Assembly (NCBI GenBank): GCA_021904315.1
Contig: CM038908.1
Span: 10,312,501-10,376,500 of the forward strand
Direction: 5' to 3'
Origin: Sphagnum magellanicum
Lineage: Eukaryota > Streptophyta > Sphagnopsida > Sphagnales > Sphagnaceae
Length of the DNA: 64,000 nucleotides
The notes below the pieces were generated by a model. It searched no databases and was not told the DNA's origin. It saw only the letters and a list, made by a program, of their open reading frames with translations. This document shows positions 62,270-64,000 of the stretch, piece by piece. The position numbers were made by a program, and so were the translations under genes. Positions within the stretch are counted from its first letter, which is position 1. Every line of letters begins with the position of its first letter.

Positions 62270-63190
62270 AGGATGACATGTGGCACACCATGGAACGTTC
62301 ATTGACCATTTGACACGTGTCATTCTTGAACACAAATTATATGATGACACATGGCAATTAAGGCTACCTATTTTTTTAGTTTAAAAAATTAATTAATGAA
62401 ATTTAAATCATCCAATTTTTTGGCCAATAAGATGTTGACACGTGTGACTAGGTAGGTAGGTAATTATTAACCCTATTAGATAAGTAGGTTTATTTAGGTA
62501 TGTAAGTAGGTTGAACATAGCTAGGTTTAGGCTATATGGGTAAAATTAAAATAATCCAATTTTATTTTTAAGATTAACCATTTCATAAAGGTCAAGCTTT
62601 ATTTATTTACTCATCCCCAATGGCATTTGATGTTTGGTTACAACAAAGCTATTGCTTCTAGTTATATACTGGGCCAAATAGAATTGGAAGCCAAAGGATA
62701 TGGGATAAAAAATTCCATTGCAAACTTCATGAACCAATTTAGTTGCACATTAGATCCAACTAATGTATTAGAGTATAGCAACCAGGGGAGGGTTTTTTTG
62801 CTTCTGGTGTCCAAACAAAACTTGAAGCCCTCCTCTTGGTGCATTTAACATTCTAAAAATTGTGAAAAAAAAATTAAAAATGAGAAAGTTATGGCCCCCC
62901 AAAGTAAAGGGGGTCAAAAACTCAGAATAAATACCATTTAGCACTACAAAGGCCGATTCTTAAACACCCAAAAAGCCCCTTTTATGTTTTTTTTTTGCTA
63001 TTAAAGTTCCAACATAATTTGTAGAACTTCAGATGGCGCTCCTACAACATTTTAAATCGTTTAAAATGAATAAGAAATAAGAAAGTTATGAGGTTTGAAA
63101 GTAGGAGGGGTCCCCAAAAAAAAAAACGTTTTGTAACTTGGAAAACTTATTCTTCTTGTTAATTTTTCATCACTCCTTCTTTTTTTGCAC
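62270..63190 (+). repeat. Dispersed repeat family R4, copy 2
   Basis: Same module order as 55790-56690: TGACATGTGGCACA and CACGTGT words, an AGGTAGGTAGG cluster (62449-62515), then the GGGGAGGG-led block from about 62787 with TTATGGCCC and AATGAATAAGAAATAAG. Copies differ by many substitutions. Confidence 0.72.
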
Positions 63191-63610
63191 TTCAAAGATG
63201 ATTGTAGAATATTTTTAATAATTATGATTACTCATTGAAAATATGATTTTAACATTATTATATAGTTCAAACTAATAATTAGCTTTAAATGTTTATGTAC
63301 TTAGAGGTCAATTCATGTAACCTATTTACATTAATATTTTAACATAAATAATAGAATTTAAATATATAATACCTATTGATATTATATATATATATAATTG
63401 ATTATCATTATAATTATAATAAAATTTAATTGATAATTATGAATATTTATAATAAATTTTAATATTATCATATTAATTGACTCTGAATAATGTTTTTGTT
63501 TAATCAAATTTACATTTTCTGAAAAAGATTCCAAATAAAATAAAATAAAATAATTTTACTTGCAAAAAAAATATTTAAAAATATTTGACAAATAAAATTT
63601 AAAAACTTGT
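63191..63610. other. Extremely AT-rich intergenic DNA
   Basis: A TA-rich tract near 63380-63400 and long A/T runs; nothing else is seen. Confidence 0.5.
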
Positions 63611-64000
63611 AATATATATTTAAACCATGGTTTAGTTTAGTATATTTTAATTTAGACATAATTAATTTAACCATTTTTAGTTTTAGTTTAATTTAGTTTA
63701 GCCTAACTTAATTTAGCCATAATTGGTTTAGCTTAATTTATTTTAGCCATAAATAATTTAATCTAATTTAATTTAACCATAATTAGTTTGGCCTAACTTA
63801 ATTTAGCCATTTTTTAAGCCATAAATAATTTTTCCTAATTTAATTTAGCCATAATTAATTTGGCGTAATTTGATTTAACCATATGTATTTTAACCATAAA
63901 TAATGTAGTTTAATTTATTTTATCCATAATTATTTGGCCTAACTTAATTTAACCATAGTTAATTTAACCATAATTATTTTAGCCATGGTTAGTTTAGCTT
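63611..64000. repeat. Degenerate tandem array of AATTTAGCCATAATTA units, open to the right
   Basis: Words of the type TAATTTAGCCATAATTAATTT and TTTGGCCTAACTTAA alternate through the last 390 bases, with periods of about 18 and 35 bases and many substitutions. The array continues to the last base, so its full length is unknown. Confidence 0.75.

Overview
The window is AT-rich nuclear DNA from a plant in the broad sense (streptophyte). It has spliced genes with GT-AG introns, an organelle-targeted pentatricopeptide-repeat (PPR) gene, an EXO1 relic and a dense bed of decayed transposons. A stand-alone hemerythrin-type (HHE) protein and a PPR gene broken by many introns make a non-flowering lineage (bryophyte, lycophyte, fern or a close alga) plausible. 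The species cannot be fixed from the sequence.

Two genes look intact. One is a 211-residue HHE protein at 25192-25827 (+). The other is a roughly 16-exon PPR gene at 44161-50702 (+) that begins with a transit-peptide-like N-terminus. Nearly all its exon junctions were checked by phase and agree; one 26-base micro-exon and two exon edges are provisional. A third locus, 2491-5986 (-), is recognisable as exonuclease 1 (EXO1). It carries in-frame stops, lacks exons and has altered catalytic residues, so it is a pseudogene whose first two exons are still clean.

The rest is mostly mobile-element debris. A decayed Helitron Rep/helicase lies at about 18840-22300 (-), with HUH, Walker A and Walker B traces. 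Two short non-autonomous Helitron-like elements (16148-16663 and 36415-36975) share the same 13-base 5' end. There is a Tourist-type MITE with a TTA duplication (10089-10420), two solo LTRs of one family (53616-54514 and 56868-57687, the second with a perfect 5-base target duplication) and a large foldback element of about 2.1 kb (29085-31190). Two more terminal-inverted-repeat elements (35152-36253 and 39769-40363), a CACTA-like end (61899) and several dispersed repeat pairs complete the set. Tandem arrays include a 47-base hairpin satellite (11407-11850), a roughly 75-base hairpin array (9646-9975), a roughly 115-base array upstream of the HHE gene and a degenerate array running off the right edge.

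No operon-like cooperation between the genes is expected or seen. I found no rRNA, no intact tRNA, no CRISPR array and nothing I can defend as a new multi-gene system. The most unusual signals are the repeat structures and the partly decayed EXO1 copy.
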